Positions 34,964 through 47,392 of a stretch of DNA of 64,000 nucleotides are shown here, one piece after another (the first letter of the stretch is position 1; each line of letters opens with the position of its first letter). Both the position numbers and the translations under genes were made by a program. Source of the DNA: Brachypodium distachyon (Eukaryota; Streptophyta; Magnoliopsida; Poales; Poaceae). The notes below the pieces were generated by a model. It was not told where the DNA came from. It searched no databases and saw only the letters and a list, made by a program, of their open reading frames with translations. The stretch lies in assembly GCF_000005505.3 (NCBI RefSeq), contig NC_016132.3:40252914-40316913 (forward strand), written 5' to 3'.

Positions 34964-36027
34964 TTACTTGGGACATGTTCCAGGAAGCCTTCCGCACCGC
35001 CCACATCTCTGCGGGAGTGCTCAGCTTGAAGAAGAAAGAGTTTCACAGGCTACGACACGGAAGCCGCTCTGTGTCAGAATATATAGAGGTTTTCAACCAA
35101 CTGTCCCGCTATGCATCGGATGATGTGAACACCGATGCCAAGCGCAGGGAGAAGTTCTTGGACGGTTTGAACGACGAACTGTCGGTTCAACTTGCTATTG
35201 CTTACACCCCCACTTACCAGTCTTTGATCGACAAGGCCATTATTTTGGAAAGTAAGCTCACTCAAATGGAGAGCCGCAAGAAAAGACTTCACCAAGGTAG
35301 TTCTCACCCTGGCCCGCACCAGAAACAGCGCACCTCCTATGATGGAAGTGGCAGTTCCTCTTTGAGCAGGAATGGGAACCAGAACAGCCACCGCAGTGGA
35401 GGTAATGGTCACCCCCACCGCCAAGGAAACCAAGGACACCACCACCCGGGTGGCAATGTGAACCGGCACCATCAGCAGCACCAGCAGCAGCATCAGTTTG
35501 CTCGCCCAAGGCCCATCAATTGCAATGGAAATGGCAGGAATAACGGCAATGGCCAGAACGGCAGTGGTCAGAATCACAATGCCAACAAGGACATGAGCAA
35601 GGTGGAGTGCTACAAGTGTCACAAGATGGGACACTATGCCACCAACTGCCCGGAGAACCAGGATGGCACTGGGAACAAGCCCAATCCATTCCAGAAGGGC
35701 CACGTGAATCACGTGGATGTCGAAGAGATCACCGAGGAACTAGGTATCATACTTGGCACCTTTCACATTAATGCTTTTGAAGTACTAGTTCTATTTGACA
35801 CTGGTGCATCACATTCATTCATTTCAAGAGTAATGGTAGAAAGAGGCAAATTACCCTCTGAAACCATGAGTAGGCCTATGAAAGTGAACTCACCGGGTGG
35901 AACAATACTAGCAACCCGACACTGCCACCAACTACCCCTAAGTATTGGGAGACACACTTTTCCCTCTAACCTTGTAGTTATATATTCCCGAGGACTGGAC
36001 CTAATCCTGGGAATGGACTGGCTGACA
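34964..36027 (+). pseudogene. Tekay gag (C-terminal half) and protease
   Basis: Starts abruptly at TTACTTGGGACATGTTCC inside gag. It shows the retrotrans_gag core (FHRLRHGSRSVSEYIEVFNQ), a His/Asn-rich linker, the zinc knuckle CYKCHKMGHYATNCPE, and the protease VLFDTGASHSFIS (active-site DTG). The frame is open to a TAG at 36028-36030, after GMDWLT. The upstream 180 codons of the same open frame belong to the CACTA element, not to gag. Confidence 0.85.
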
Positions 36028-36030
36028 TAG

Positions 36031-39000
36031 TATGAAGGATTAGTAGACTGTGCCCAGAGGACTGTCACACTCTCAACCCCATACAAGAGACGCATCCGGT
36101 ACAAGTCAACCCATGAGCTTAAGAAACCTAAGGTTAATGCTCTTAAGGGGGTTAGCATGGACGATGTACCAATAGTGAAGGAATACCCGGGCGTATTTCC
36201 AGAGGAATTACCAGGCATGCCACCGGATCGTGACGTGGAGTTTCTCATTGAGTTGATGCCAGGAAGTGGACCCATAGCCAAGAAACTGTATAAGATGGCT
36301 GTGGATGAATTAAAGGAATTGAAGAAGCAGCTAGCTGAACAGTTAGCGAAAGGTTTCATCTGCCCTAGTTCATCACCATGGGGAGCACCTGTCCTGTTTG
36401 TAGAAAAAAAAGGACAAGAGTCAACGGATGTGCATTGACTATCGTTCACTAAACGAGGTGACGATAAAGAATAAATATCCCTTGCCCATTATCAATGATC
36501 TATTCGATCAACTGAAAGGAGCCTGTGTGTTCTCAAAGATCGATCTGCGATCAGGATATTTTCAGTTGAAGATCCGAGAGATGGACATTCCCAAAACGTC
36601 TTTCACCACTAGGTATGGACTGTACGAGTACACCGTGATGCCTTTTGGTTTGACCAATGCCCCAGCATACTTCATGAACATGATGAACAAGGTGTTATTG
36701 GAATTCTTGGACAAGTTTGTCGTGGTTTTCATAGATGACATCTTGATTTATTCCAAGAGCAAAGAGGAACATGAGCAGCATCTGCGCATGATTTTAGAGA
36801 AGTTGAGAACGCACCAGCTATACGCCAAATTCAGCAAGTGTGAATTTTGGTCATCAGAACTCAGCCTTCTTGGACACATAGTGTCAGGAGCCGGAGTAGC
36901 TGTTGACCCAGCTAAGGTTGCAGCAGTTACAGAATGGGAGGCCCCGAAGAATGTCGAAGAAGTTCGCAGTTTCCTTGGACTTGCTGGATATTATCGGAGA
37001 TTCATTGAGAACTTCTCCAAGATAGCTAAACCCATGACTGAGCTTCTGAAGAAAGAGAAGAAGTTTACCTGGAACGAGAATTGTGAAGAGAGCTTCCAGA
37101 AATTGAAGAAGAGACTAGTGTCTGCACCCATCCTTGTTTTGCCTGACCTGCAAGAGGATTTTCAAGTATACTGTGACGCCTCACGTCAAGGATTGGGAGG
37201 AGTCTTAGTGCAGAATGGAAGAGTTGTAGCGTACGCTTCGTGGCAACTAAAGAGCCACGAAGGCAACTATCCCACTCATGACTTAGAGTTAGCATCAGTA
37301 GTGCATGCTTTGAAGACCTGGAGACACTACCTGATGGGAAAGCATTGTGAATTGTTCACTGATCACAAGAGCCTGAACTATATATTCACCCAGAAGCAGC
37401 TGAACCTGAGGCAGAGAAGATGGTTAGAGCTGAGAAAGGATTATGATCTAAATTTGCAATACCATCCAGGCAAGGCTAACGTGGTAGCCGACGCTTTGAG
37501 CCGCAAGGGCTATATTAATGGACTAACAGCTGGAGAGTTACCACCAGAGTTGTGCGAACAATTCAAAGACCTCAGACTGGAAATAGTACCGGAAGGATAT
37601 CTAGCCACCATGGAAGTGCAACCCACACTACTAGATAAGATTAGAGAAGCACAAAAGGATGACTCGGAAATTAAGGGAATAAAAGAAAATATGCTTATTG
37701 GAAAGGCCAAAGACTTTCGAGAAGACGACCAGGGTACCATATGGTTCGGAAAACGCATTTGCGTACCGCAGGATCCAGAAATCAGAAAGTTGATTCTGCA
37801 AGAAGCCCATGATTCACCGTATTCAATCCACCCTCGAAACACAAAGATGTACATGGACCTCAAGGAAACATTTTGGTGGTCCGGATTGAAGCATGACATT
37901 GCAGAGTTTATTGCTTTGTGCGATGTGTGTAGCAGAGTTAAGGCAAAGCACCAGAAGCCAGCAGGATTGCTAAGACCGCTGCCTATACCGGATTGGAAAT
38001 GGGATAAAGTTGGCATGGATTTTATCACCGGTCTACCAAGGACCAGATCTGGATATGATTCCATATGGGTAGTTGTTGACCGTTTGACCAAGGTTGCCCA
38101 TTTCATACCAGTGAAGACCACTTACACCAGTGCACAGTTAGCGAAACGCTACATATCCAGAATAGTGTGTTTACACGGAGTACCCAAGGAAATAGTTTCA
38201 GACAGAGGTACCCAATTTACCTCAAGATTTTGGGGACAACTGCATGAGTCTCTAGGAACGAGACTAGAGCTCAGTACAGCTTTTCATCCACAGACGGATG
38301 GACAGACCGAGCGAGTAAATCAGATCCTTAAAGATATGTTGAGAGCATGCGCTCTAGATTATGGATCTAGTTGGGATGACAATCTGCCGTATGCAGAATT
38401 CTCATACAACAACAGCTTCCAAGCCAGCATAGGAATGTCACCATTTGAAGCTTTGTATGGAAGGAAGTGCAGAACACCATTGTTATGGGATGGTGTAGGA
38501 GATCATAGTCTATTCGGCCCGGACATGATAAAGGATGCCGAAGAGAAGGTTAGACTCATCCGAGATCGACTAAAAGTGGCACAATCAAGGCAGAAGAGCT
38601 ACGCGGATACCAAACGTAGGGAGGTTACCTACGAGGCTGAAGAAAGAGCGTATCTCAGAGTTTCACCGATACGCGGGGTAAAGAGATTTGGTATTAAAGG
38701 AAAGCTAGCACCCCGTTTCATTGGACCCTTCAAGATCTTGTCGCGACAAGGAGAGGTGGCCTACAAATTGGATTTACCGGAAGCACTGTCCAATGTCCAC
38801 AATGTCTTCCACGTATCGCAACTGAAGAAGTGTCACCCCGAGATGGCCGACACACCACTGAGGGATACGATACCCCTTGAGGAAGTGCAATTACAGAGTG
38901 ACCTCACCTATGAGGAGAAACCGATCAGGATCTTGGATACAGCTGAGAGACAAACCCGGTCCAAGACCATCAAGTTTTGTAAAGTCCAGTGGGACCATCA

Positions 39001-39103
39001 TACAGAAGAAGAAGCCACTTGGGAATGCGAAGATGATCTTCGAGAAGACCACCCACACCTCTTTGCTAACCACACCGAATCTCGAGGACGAGATTCATCT
39101 TAA
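36031..39103 (+). pseudogene. Tekay pol: RT, RNase H, integrase, chromodomain
   Basis: The linker and RT start are in one frame to about 36437. A frameshift at a run of A residues near 36405-36412 moves into the long frame 36428-39103. [22 protein letters not shown] and [10 protein letters not shown]. RNase [19 protein letters not shown] and [11 protein letters not shown]. Integrase zinc region: [11 protein letters not shown] with CDVC. Core: [38 protein letters not shown]. The C-terminus [20 protein letters not shown] through WECEDDLR is a chromodomain. Apart from the stop at 36028 and one frameshift the 891-codon frame is intact, so decay is recent or slow. Confidence 0.92.
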
Positions 39104-39115
39104 GGGGGTTAGGTT
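39099..39115 (+). other. polypurine tract before the LTR
   Basis: TCTTAAGGGGGTTAGGT directly precedes the LTR start TGTAACATC at 39116. Plus-strand DNA priming site of the element. Confidence 0.6.
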
Positions 39116-42100
39116 TGTAACATCTCAAAATTTCAAACTTTTACATGGGCATTGCATCCATGAGCATCATGCCACAATTGCATATTTGAATTCAAATTTT
39201 GAATCTCAAAAGGCTTTAAAAGATTTGGTTTACACCCATTTGAGCTTTGGAATTTTCAAAACCAATAGGGTTTATGCATAAAAGGGGTTTAATGCATATA
39301 TAAGCTATCCCATAATTTTTGGATAATTATTTGGAGTTGAAAAAAAGTATTTTATTTAAATAGATATATGGCCCTAAAGGCATTTATAGGGCAAATGTAT
39401 TTTTATATATTTTATTTTGAAGAGAAACTACTTCCAAAAGTTGTATCATGGTACGACATGATTTTACAACTTTTCTGCATTTTATTTGGACCAATTTGGA
39501 GTTCAAACTCAAAAGATATCAAAGAAATGAGGAAAGTAGAAAAAGAAAAGGCTAAAAGAAAAAAAAGGGAGAAACGGACCGGCCCGGCCACTTTTGAAGC
39601 GATCCCCCTTCACAAGGGTTCGATCTCTGTGCTTACTTGTGCTAGTCCCTGGATCGACTCACTAGCACACACAGTTCAAGATGTAATACCAAGATACAAA
39701 GGTCAAATGTACTTTATTACATCGTATCATCCAGAACTTAAATTGTACTTACAAACTTGCATGACCTCTTGGGCCAGCATAAACAAATAATGTTCAAAAC
39801 CATGACAACAATGTATCATGAAGCTGCAGCGGAAAAGTAGAGTAAAAGGGCCTCATCTACACCCAGAGGAGAGAGCATGTTGGAATGTAAGCACATGACC
39901 CATGACAAAACGACGAGCCTCACTCATCGTCGGACCCACCTGCATTATTAATTGCAGCCACTACGTGGTCAATACATTTGAATGTATTGGCAAGCTCACT
40001 AGAGTTATAAAGGACCTACCAAGTACATGCATAGTTTGGCTAAGTGGGGTTTGGCTATTTTGCATAAAAGCATCATTGTTCAAATCCTATCATTTTTAGA
40101 CAAATAGTTTTGAATTCTATTGGACACGTTGTAGAAACACCCATGCTCCTATTAACCTAGGCACATTGAGTAGAAACATCAATGCTCCTACCCAGTTCAA
40201 ACCATTCATTTTATTAGGAAATTGGAATGAGTGAGACTTTCCTTACAGCTCCGATGTCTAGTTGCTCATAATTGTCCGTAACCGGGGACACGGCTAAGTA
40301 CTTAGTTTGACACTCTCGAGAGGTGGTACACTTTACCCACAAGAAATCGACGTGTTAATCCCTTGCTGTCCTCCAGGTGGAGTAGCAACGGCATCGATTA
40401 CAGGAATTTTCAGAACATATTCCCCCAAACCACCTGAGGGACGCGCCCCCACCTACACTGCTACATACCGATGTCACCTCGGATCCGGGTTCATATTTCT
40501 TACATCCATCCTGGCAGAGCCCATAATACCATGTGGTTGTACTGGAAGCTACTAAACAGCAAACTAGTCCAGTCTCTGGTTACCCCGGGTGGCATCCCAC
40601 ATTGTGACGCAGGCGCTCCCCGAATCGCACGGGGAGACGACCATGGACGCTCCCGAATCACACGGAGAGACGACTCAGCGGGCCCCATAGAAATGGACCT
40701 AACGTCACGACATCCGAAAACTCAAAGCAGCCCACCCAGGACGATTCATTGAATTACTTGTTTTGCCATAAACTAGGAAAATCATATTGTAATTCAATAG
40801 TATCACATTGTAATAATACCGCCCTCATTTATTATCATAGCATAGCAATTTATTACTACGATGGCAATTGATGGTAAGGTCATGACAAAGGGTATCATAT
40901 ACTACTAGGACAGATCATAGCTAGCATAGATACAATAATAATCCTAACAATGCAACTAATAAAAACTAGTGCATAATAAAATAATAGGATGATGGTCAAA
41001 GTGAACTTGCCTTGATGGTAGTTGGAGTTCAAACACTCGTCACAATCGCAAGGTTCGCTCTCCGAGACTACTATACAATCAACAAACATATACACACACA
41101 TAAACACATAATACAAACATGACAAAAGAATATGTATGCCATGATGCGATGCAAATCATGTGACATGAGTGGGTTGGTTTTATTTGGGTGATCTATTGAT
41201 CCAAAGCATTGATAACTAAGCACATGCGATTAGGGTTTCTAAGCAAAAGCTAGGGTTTAAATCCTAAAATGAGGTTTTATTTGCATCTGCAAAGTAATTT
41301 AATACAAGATATTTATTTCTCTGCCCCCATTGGACAGAGGACATTAAAACAAAATTTTGGGCACTGGTTTCATTCAAAAAGGACTTCTAAATAATTAGTT
41401 ATGATTTAAATGGCATAAAACATTATTCTGTAATTTGAATGTGATTCAAAAGTTCAAATTTGAAAATGGACAGTGCCAAAAGATTCTAAATTTCCTAAGG
41501 ATTCCAAAAAGGTGTGGATCATTAAATTTGACCAAACAGATTAAAAGATATGATCATTTGAAGTTACAGGGGCTTTTCTGCAAAAGTGCCATTTATTAAA
41601 TCCGGGGGATTAAAATTAGATTTTGATTTCTATTTTACCGTGCCACGTGTCAGAATCTAATAGGTGCGTACCGGTTCGATTAAAATAAAACCTAGGATCT
41701 AATCTGGACCGTGGGATCACAATCGGACGGTCGGGGCGGGCTAGGGTTTCACCTGCGGCGGCGGCGGTCGCCGGAGACGAGGGAGACGGCGGCGCGGCAC
41801 GGGCGGGCGGCGGGCGGCTCCTCCGGTGAAGCGGACGGCGCGGCGCGGCACGGCGGACTCGGTGACGGGGTCGGCGGCGCTCGGGGACGGTGGACTCCTC
41901 GCCTAGGACGGCGCGAGCGAGCGGTGGCGCCACGGGAGCTCCGGCGAGGACGGGCGGGCGGCGTCCGGCGGCTATAGGGCACAAAGCGAGGAACCAGCCG
42001 CGTCAAAAGAAGCGCAAAGGGGAGGGGAGAAGGAGCAAGTGCGCGGGGTCGCCTCACACCTAGTGGTTCGCCGGCGGTGACCTCGGAAAGGCGGCGGCAC

Positions 42101-45100
42101 GAGCTAGGGTTTCGGGGCAAAATCCGGCAGCGTGGTCGCGAAATCAAGCGGGGGAGTAGGGGGAAAAAGGAGAGGGGAGCTCGCCTTTTATGGTGACGCG
42201 CTCGGGCTGTCGCGGGGAGCACGGGGACGGCGGATCCCGGTAATGGCGGCGGCGCGGATCACGCGCGTGACCGGCGGGGGTTTCCCCGGCGGGGAAGACG
42301 ACCCCGACAGGTGGGGCCCACCTGTCGGTGGCTCACGCTGCGCGCGCAGCCTGGGCCGGCTCGGTTCGGGCGGCTCGGGCGGGACTGGGCCGGTTCGGCC
42401 CAAAACGGTCGGGCCGGTCCGGTTTTCCCCTTCTTCTTTTTTTCTTTAGCCTTTTCTTTTTTTTTTTCTGTTTTTCTTATTTCTTTGATATCTTTTGATT
42501 TTGAACTCCAAATTGGTCCAAATAAATCCCAGAGAATTTGAAAAATCATGCTCTACCATGATACAACTTTTGGAAGTAGTTTCTCTTCAAAATAAAGTAT
42601 ATAAAAATACATTTGCCCTATAAATGCCTTTAGGGCCATATATCTATTTAAATAAAATATTTTTTCAACTCCAAATAATTACCCAAAATTATGGGATAGC
42701 TTATATATGCATTAAACTCCTTTTATACATAAAACCTATTGGTTTGAAAATCCAAAGTTCAAATGGGTGTAAACCCTAAGGTTCAAGTTGAAATTAAAAC
42801 TTTTAAAGCCTTTTTGAATTCAAAATTTGGATTCAAACATGCAATTGTGGCATGATGCTCATGGCTGCAATGCATATGTAAAAGTTTGAAATTTTGGGAT
42901 GTTACAACTTTGGGCCGACCCGGCCCATTCCTCACGCACGCGCGCGCGCCGCCCCGCCCAGCAGCGCCCCACGCCGCGCCCGCACCCGCTGACAGGTGGG
43001 GCCCACCTGTCAGGGGCTTCTTCCCCGGAAGGAAAGCCCCGCCTCCGCCGCGCGCCTTCCTTCTTCGCAGCCGCGCGCTCACCGCCGGATTCCCCTCGCT
43101 CCGTCACTTAATCCTCGAGCCCGAGTGCGTCCATATATAGCCCATGCCCTCCTCTCTTCTTCCCCCTTGCTTCCCCAGCCAATCGCGCCGCCAGGCCGCC
43201 CTGATTCTTCGCCGGAGCCGCGCCCGCACCGTCACCGTCTTCGCGTCACGCCAACGAGCTCCGTGAGTAACCCTCGAAGCCGCTTGCCCCATTCTTCTCC
43301 TCTCTCTCGCGCGCACCCCGTGACGCGCTCCATCATCATTTTCATGCACTGCAGCGCCGCCCACGTCGACGCCGAACCTCGCCGGAGTCCGCCGCCCGTG
43401 CCGCCGAGCTCGCTTCGTCCTAGGCGAGGCATCCGACCACCCCGCGCCGCGCCGACCGCGCCATCGACCTCGCCGTGCCGCGCTGCGCCTCCTCGTGCCT
43501 TCCCCGCGTCGCCCGCCTCGCCGGAGCACCCCGCGCCGCCACGCCCGTGCCCGCACCGCCGTCTCCTCCGTCTCCGGTGACCGCCGCCGCCGCCCGGTAA
43601 AACCCTAGCCCCTCGTCCGTCCGATCTTTGATCAACGGTGTAGATTAGATCGTTCTTATTCACTTAAACAAACCGGTACGCACCAATCAGGAGCCGCCAC
43701 GTGTCACTGCGTAAATAAAATGATAATGTAATTTTTAATTCCCCGGAATAATTCAAAGGCACTTTTGCAGAAAAGCACCTGTAACTTCAAATGATCATAA
43801 CTTTAAATCTGTTTGGCCAAATTTAATGATCCACACCTTTTTGGAATCCTTAGGAAATGTAGAATCTTTTGGCACTGTACAAATTCAAATTTGAATTTTT
43901 GAATCACATTCAAATTACAGAATAGGGTTTTATGCCTTTTAAATCATAACTAATTATTTAGGAGTCCTTTTTGAATGAAACCAGTGCCCAAAATTTTTGT
44001 TTTATTGTCCTCTGTCCAATGGGATAGAGAAATAAATATTTTGAATTAAACTGTTTTGCAGATGCAAATAAAACCTCATTTTAGGGTTTAAACCCTAACC
44101 TTTATTACTAGTTTAAAACCCTAATTGCATGTGCTTAAATTATTTGTGCTTAGGATCAGTAGAACACCCAAATAAAATAAACCAAGCTCTTGTCACATGT
44201 TTTGCATTGCATCATGGCATACATATTCTCTTGTTTGTATGGTGTGTTTATGTATGGATTGTTTGTATTGTTTAGTTTTCTCGGAGAGCAAACTGTGTGA
44301 TTGCAAAGAGTGTTTGAATACCAACTACTATCAAGGCAAGTTCACTTTGATCATTTACCCATTATTTTATTATGCACTAGTTTTTATTAGTTGCATTATT
44401 AGGATTATTACTGTATCTATGCTAGCTAAGATCTGTCCGGGTAGTATAGGATACCCTTGTCATGACTTCACCACCAATTGCCATCATAGTAGTAAAATGC
44501 TATGCTATGATAATATACGAAGGTGGTATTATTACAATGTGATATTATTGAATTACATTATGATTTTCCTAGTGTATGGCAAAACAAGTAATTCAATGAA
44601 CCGTCCTAGGTGGGCTGCTTTGAGTTTTCGGATGTCGTGACGTTAGGTCCATTTCTATGGGGCCCGCCGAGTCGTCTCTCCGTGTGATTCGGAAGCGTCC
44701 ATGGTCGTCTCCCCGTGCGATTCGGGGAGCGTCTGCGTCACAATGTGGGATGCCACCTGGGGTAACCAGAGACTGGACTAGTTTCCTGTTTAGTAGCTTC
44801 CAGTACAACCACATGGTATTTTGGGCTCTGCCAGGATGGATGTAAGAAATATGAACCCGGATCCGAGGTGACATCGGTATGTAGCAGTGTAGGTTGGAAC
44901 GCGTCCCTCAGGTGGTTTGGGGGAATATGTTCTGAAAATTCCTGTAATCGATGTCGTTGCTACTCCATCTGGAGGACAGCAAGGGATTAACACGTCGATT
45001 TCTTGTGGGTAAAGTGTACCACCTCTCGAGAGTGTCAAACTAAGTACTTAGCCGTGTCCCTGGTTACGGACAATTATGAGCAACTAGATATTAGGGCTGT

Positions 45101-45750
45101 AAGGAAGGTCTCACTCATTCCAATTTCCTAATAAAATGAATGGTTTGAACTGGGTAGGAGCATTGATGTTTCTACTCAATGTGCATAGGTTAATAGGAGC
45201 ATGGGTGTTTCTACCCCGTGTCCAATAGAATTCAAAACTATTTGTTTAAAAATGATAGGATTGAATAATGATGCTTTATATAAATAGCCAAACCCCTCCT
45301 AGCCAAATTATGCATGTACTTGGTAGGTCCTTTATAACTCTGGTGAACTTGCCAATACATTCAAATGTATTGACCACGTAGTGGTTGCAATTAACAATGC
45401 AGGTGGATCCGACGATGAGTGAGGTTCGTCGTTTTGTCGTGGGTCATGTGCTAACATTCCAACATGCTCTCACCTTGGAGTAGTGTGGCCCTTATGTTCT
45501 ACCCTTTTCCGCTGCAGTAGATTTGAAACATTGTTTTATGATGTTGAAACAGTTTTTGTTTTATGTTGACCCAAGAGGTCATGCGAGGTTGTAAGTACTA
45601 TCTAAATTCTGGATGATGCGATGTAATAAAGTACTTTTGACCTTTGTTTCTGTATATTTCATCATGAAACTGTGTGTGCTAGTGAGTCGATCCAGGGACT
45701 AGCAGAGTAAGCACAGAGATCGAAACCTAGTAAGGGGGAGGATCGCTTCA
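39116..45750 (+). mobile_element. Tekay LTR shared by the two internal halves, with nested solo LTR
   Basis: Starts TGTAACATCTC directly after the polypurine tract of the upstream pol, and ends GGATCGCTTCA just before a PBS. It therefore serves as 3' LTR to the left half and 5' LTR to the right half. Without the nested copy (3312 bases plus 5-base duplication) it is 3318 bases long. A TATA motif (CATATATAGCCC near 43133) follows a CG-rich stretch. AATAAA lies near 45130 and may be the poly(A) signal. Confidence 0.93.
39595..42906 (-). mobile_element. solo LTR of the same family, inverted, nested in the Tekay LTR, TSD ACTTT
   Basis: On the plus strand it begins TGAAGCGATCCCCCTTCAC and ends GGGATGTTACA, the reverse complement of the family ends. 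ACTTT flanks both sides (39590-39594 and 42907-42911). It is 3312 bases long. It lies in opposite orientation to its host, forming a long inverted repeat with 42912-45750. Confidence 0.95.
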
Positions 45751-45752
45751 GA

Positions 45753-45764
45753 TGGTATCAGAGC
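45753..45764 (+). other. primer-binding site of the Tekay element
   Basis: TGGTATCAGAGC two bases after the LTR end, complementary to initiator Met-tRNA. It shows that the right half of the permuted insert is the 5' part of the element. Confidence 0.85.
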
Positions 45765-46234
45765 AATGTGTTGCCTGTAGGAACGTGACCCTAGTTTGGA
45801 TTAGGATAAGACAAACCAAAGACCAGACCTTAGAACTACTTCTTACCCCTATCTGATCTATATATAGACAGTTTACTTCTTATCCCTATTCATCTAAATC
45901 TTGGCATTTATACCTACATATGTGTGACATGTTTATTGTTTTATTCCACATATACACCAAATACCATGTTTTATACCACATATGCATGTTTATTATAGTA
46001 TACTACAGATGCATATTTATTTCTTTTATTATTATACCATCCACCACTATAATCATGTTGCTATGCTATTCACATATTAGTATGCATCGAATTTTATATT
46101 TACATTTCCACCCTTAATATAAATGTTCATCACTTGATTTCCACTCTACCATCTTTACTATCTTATCTTCATACATTTCGACCATTTGATCATGTCGCTG
46201 ATACTCCCTTATCTACCTTCTTTGTTTTCTATAG

Positions 46235-47027
46235 ATGGGAAGCCCAACACCTTTCGGCAATGTACCGCCGTTCACCCACGTCTACAACCCCTCCACGGAC
46301 GACGACCAGCTGTTCAGTGCCTCTTTGGCCGCACTGTGTGCTTTCCTCGACCTGCCACCACCCAGGTTCAGAGACCGAGTCGAGACCGCCGCACCTGAGG
46401 GATGGCAGCCACGGTGGGAGATCGAGGCGAAGATCCGCGGGCGTGAGATTGCGCCAGCTACGCCAGACATCACCTTGCCGCTACCCCACCTTCGAGCAGG
46501 GCCTTCAGTTTGCCATGCAGTGCGCTTTCGCACAGGTGTGCCGGGACTATCGGCACGACTTCCTCGAGGACTCCCCCTTCCCCCTCTTTGGAAGGCGGAA
46601 CCATGCATGCTCGGCAGTGGCTACGACCAACGACGAGAATGCAACCCCAGTGACGACCCACTTTGAGAACATGGAGATAAACACCGTGGACTTGGAGTCT
46701 TGCCTCGAGCACGAGATGACCAGGGCCGACCTAGCCGAGGAGCAGGTTGGTAATCTGATGCGAGAGAAGACCCAGTGGCTTGAGGACAAGGCCGTGTTGG
46801 AGAACACTGTCCTCAACATGGGAGACGCCATCAAGCAGCTACAGTATGAGAGGGACCAGGCTCGCTACTACTGCGAGCAGTTCCAGGCGTTCATCGCAGC
46901 CGCAGCCGCAGCCGCACCAGCTGCAGCACCGGCGCCTGTCCATGTCCCACCTCCACCACAGGATCAGGACATGGAGCCTCAGGAGGAGGAACCAACTGAG
47001 GAGGAGGAGCCCCAGGAGGTCCACTAG
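46235..47027 (+). pseudogene. extra ORF upstream of Tekay gag (frameshifted)
   Basis: ATG at 46235 (MGSPTPFGNVPPFTHVYNPS) follows a TTTTCTATAG that could be a splice acceptor. The frame shifts near 46480 into TFEQGLQFAMQCAFAQVC and continues to the stop at 47025-47027. After the shift the protein has a long helical, coiled-coil-like part (EHEMTRADLAEEQVGNLMRE), an Ala/Pro linker and an acidic Glu-rich tail. It is in the sense direction, between PBS and gag. No domain is recognised. If the frameshift is a recent defect, the original was about 264 residues. Confidence 0.5.
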
Positions 47028-47392
47028 ATGGACACCCCTGCTACCAACACCCGCTCCAAGAGGAAGGCGAACGGGACCGCACCATCAGCCCCACTTCCTT
47101 AGATTAGTGTTGCCTCCCAGACTTTATCACGTTATCGTATTTAGTCTTGCGAGTTAGTCATTGACCATACAATCTATGTTTTTGGCAATGTAGGACGATT
47201 GCTTTTCCTCGTACTCTTTTCTTATGGGCAGTACCCCATCATGAACAAGTGCGATTTGCTATCCTTTTTAAAGCCTTTTTATGAATGATTGAGTGTATGA
47301 TTGCTATATGCTTGAGTCAATATCTTGTTTTGGGGGTTTAGTTATCCTTAGCTCTATTCTATCTGTCTCCTCATCTATGCTACCCTAAACAG

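Noticed and set aside
38877..39281. 134-codon ORF at the end of pol
   Set aside because: Alternate frame over the chromodomain and into the LTR. The real pol frame ends at 39103.
45753..45770. TGGTATCAGAGC as a possible tRNA gene
   Set aside because: It is the retrotransposon primer-binding site directly after an LTR. No cloverleaf surrounds it. The same holds at 56934 and 17250.
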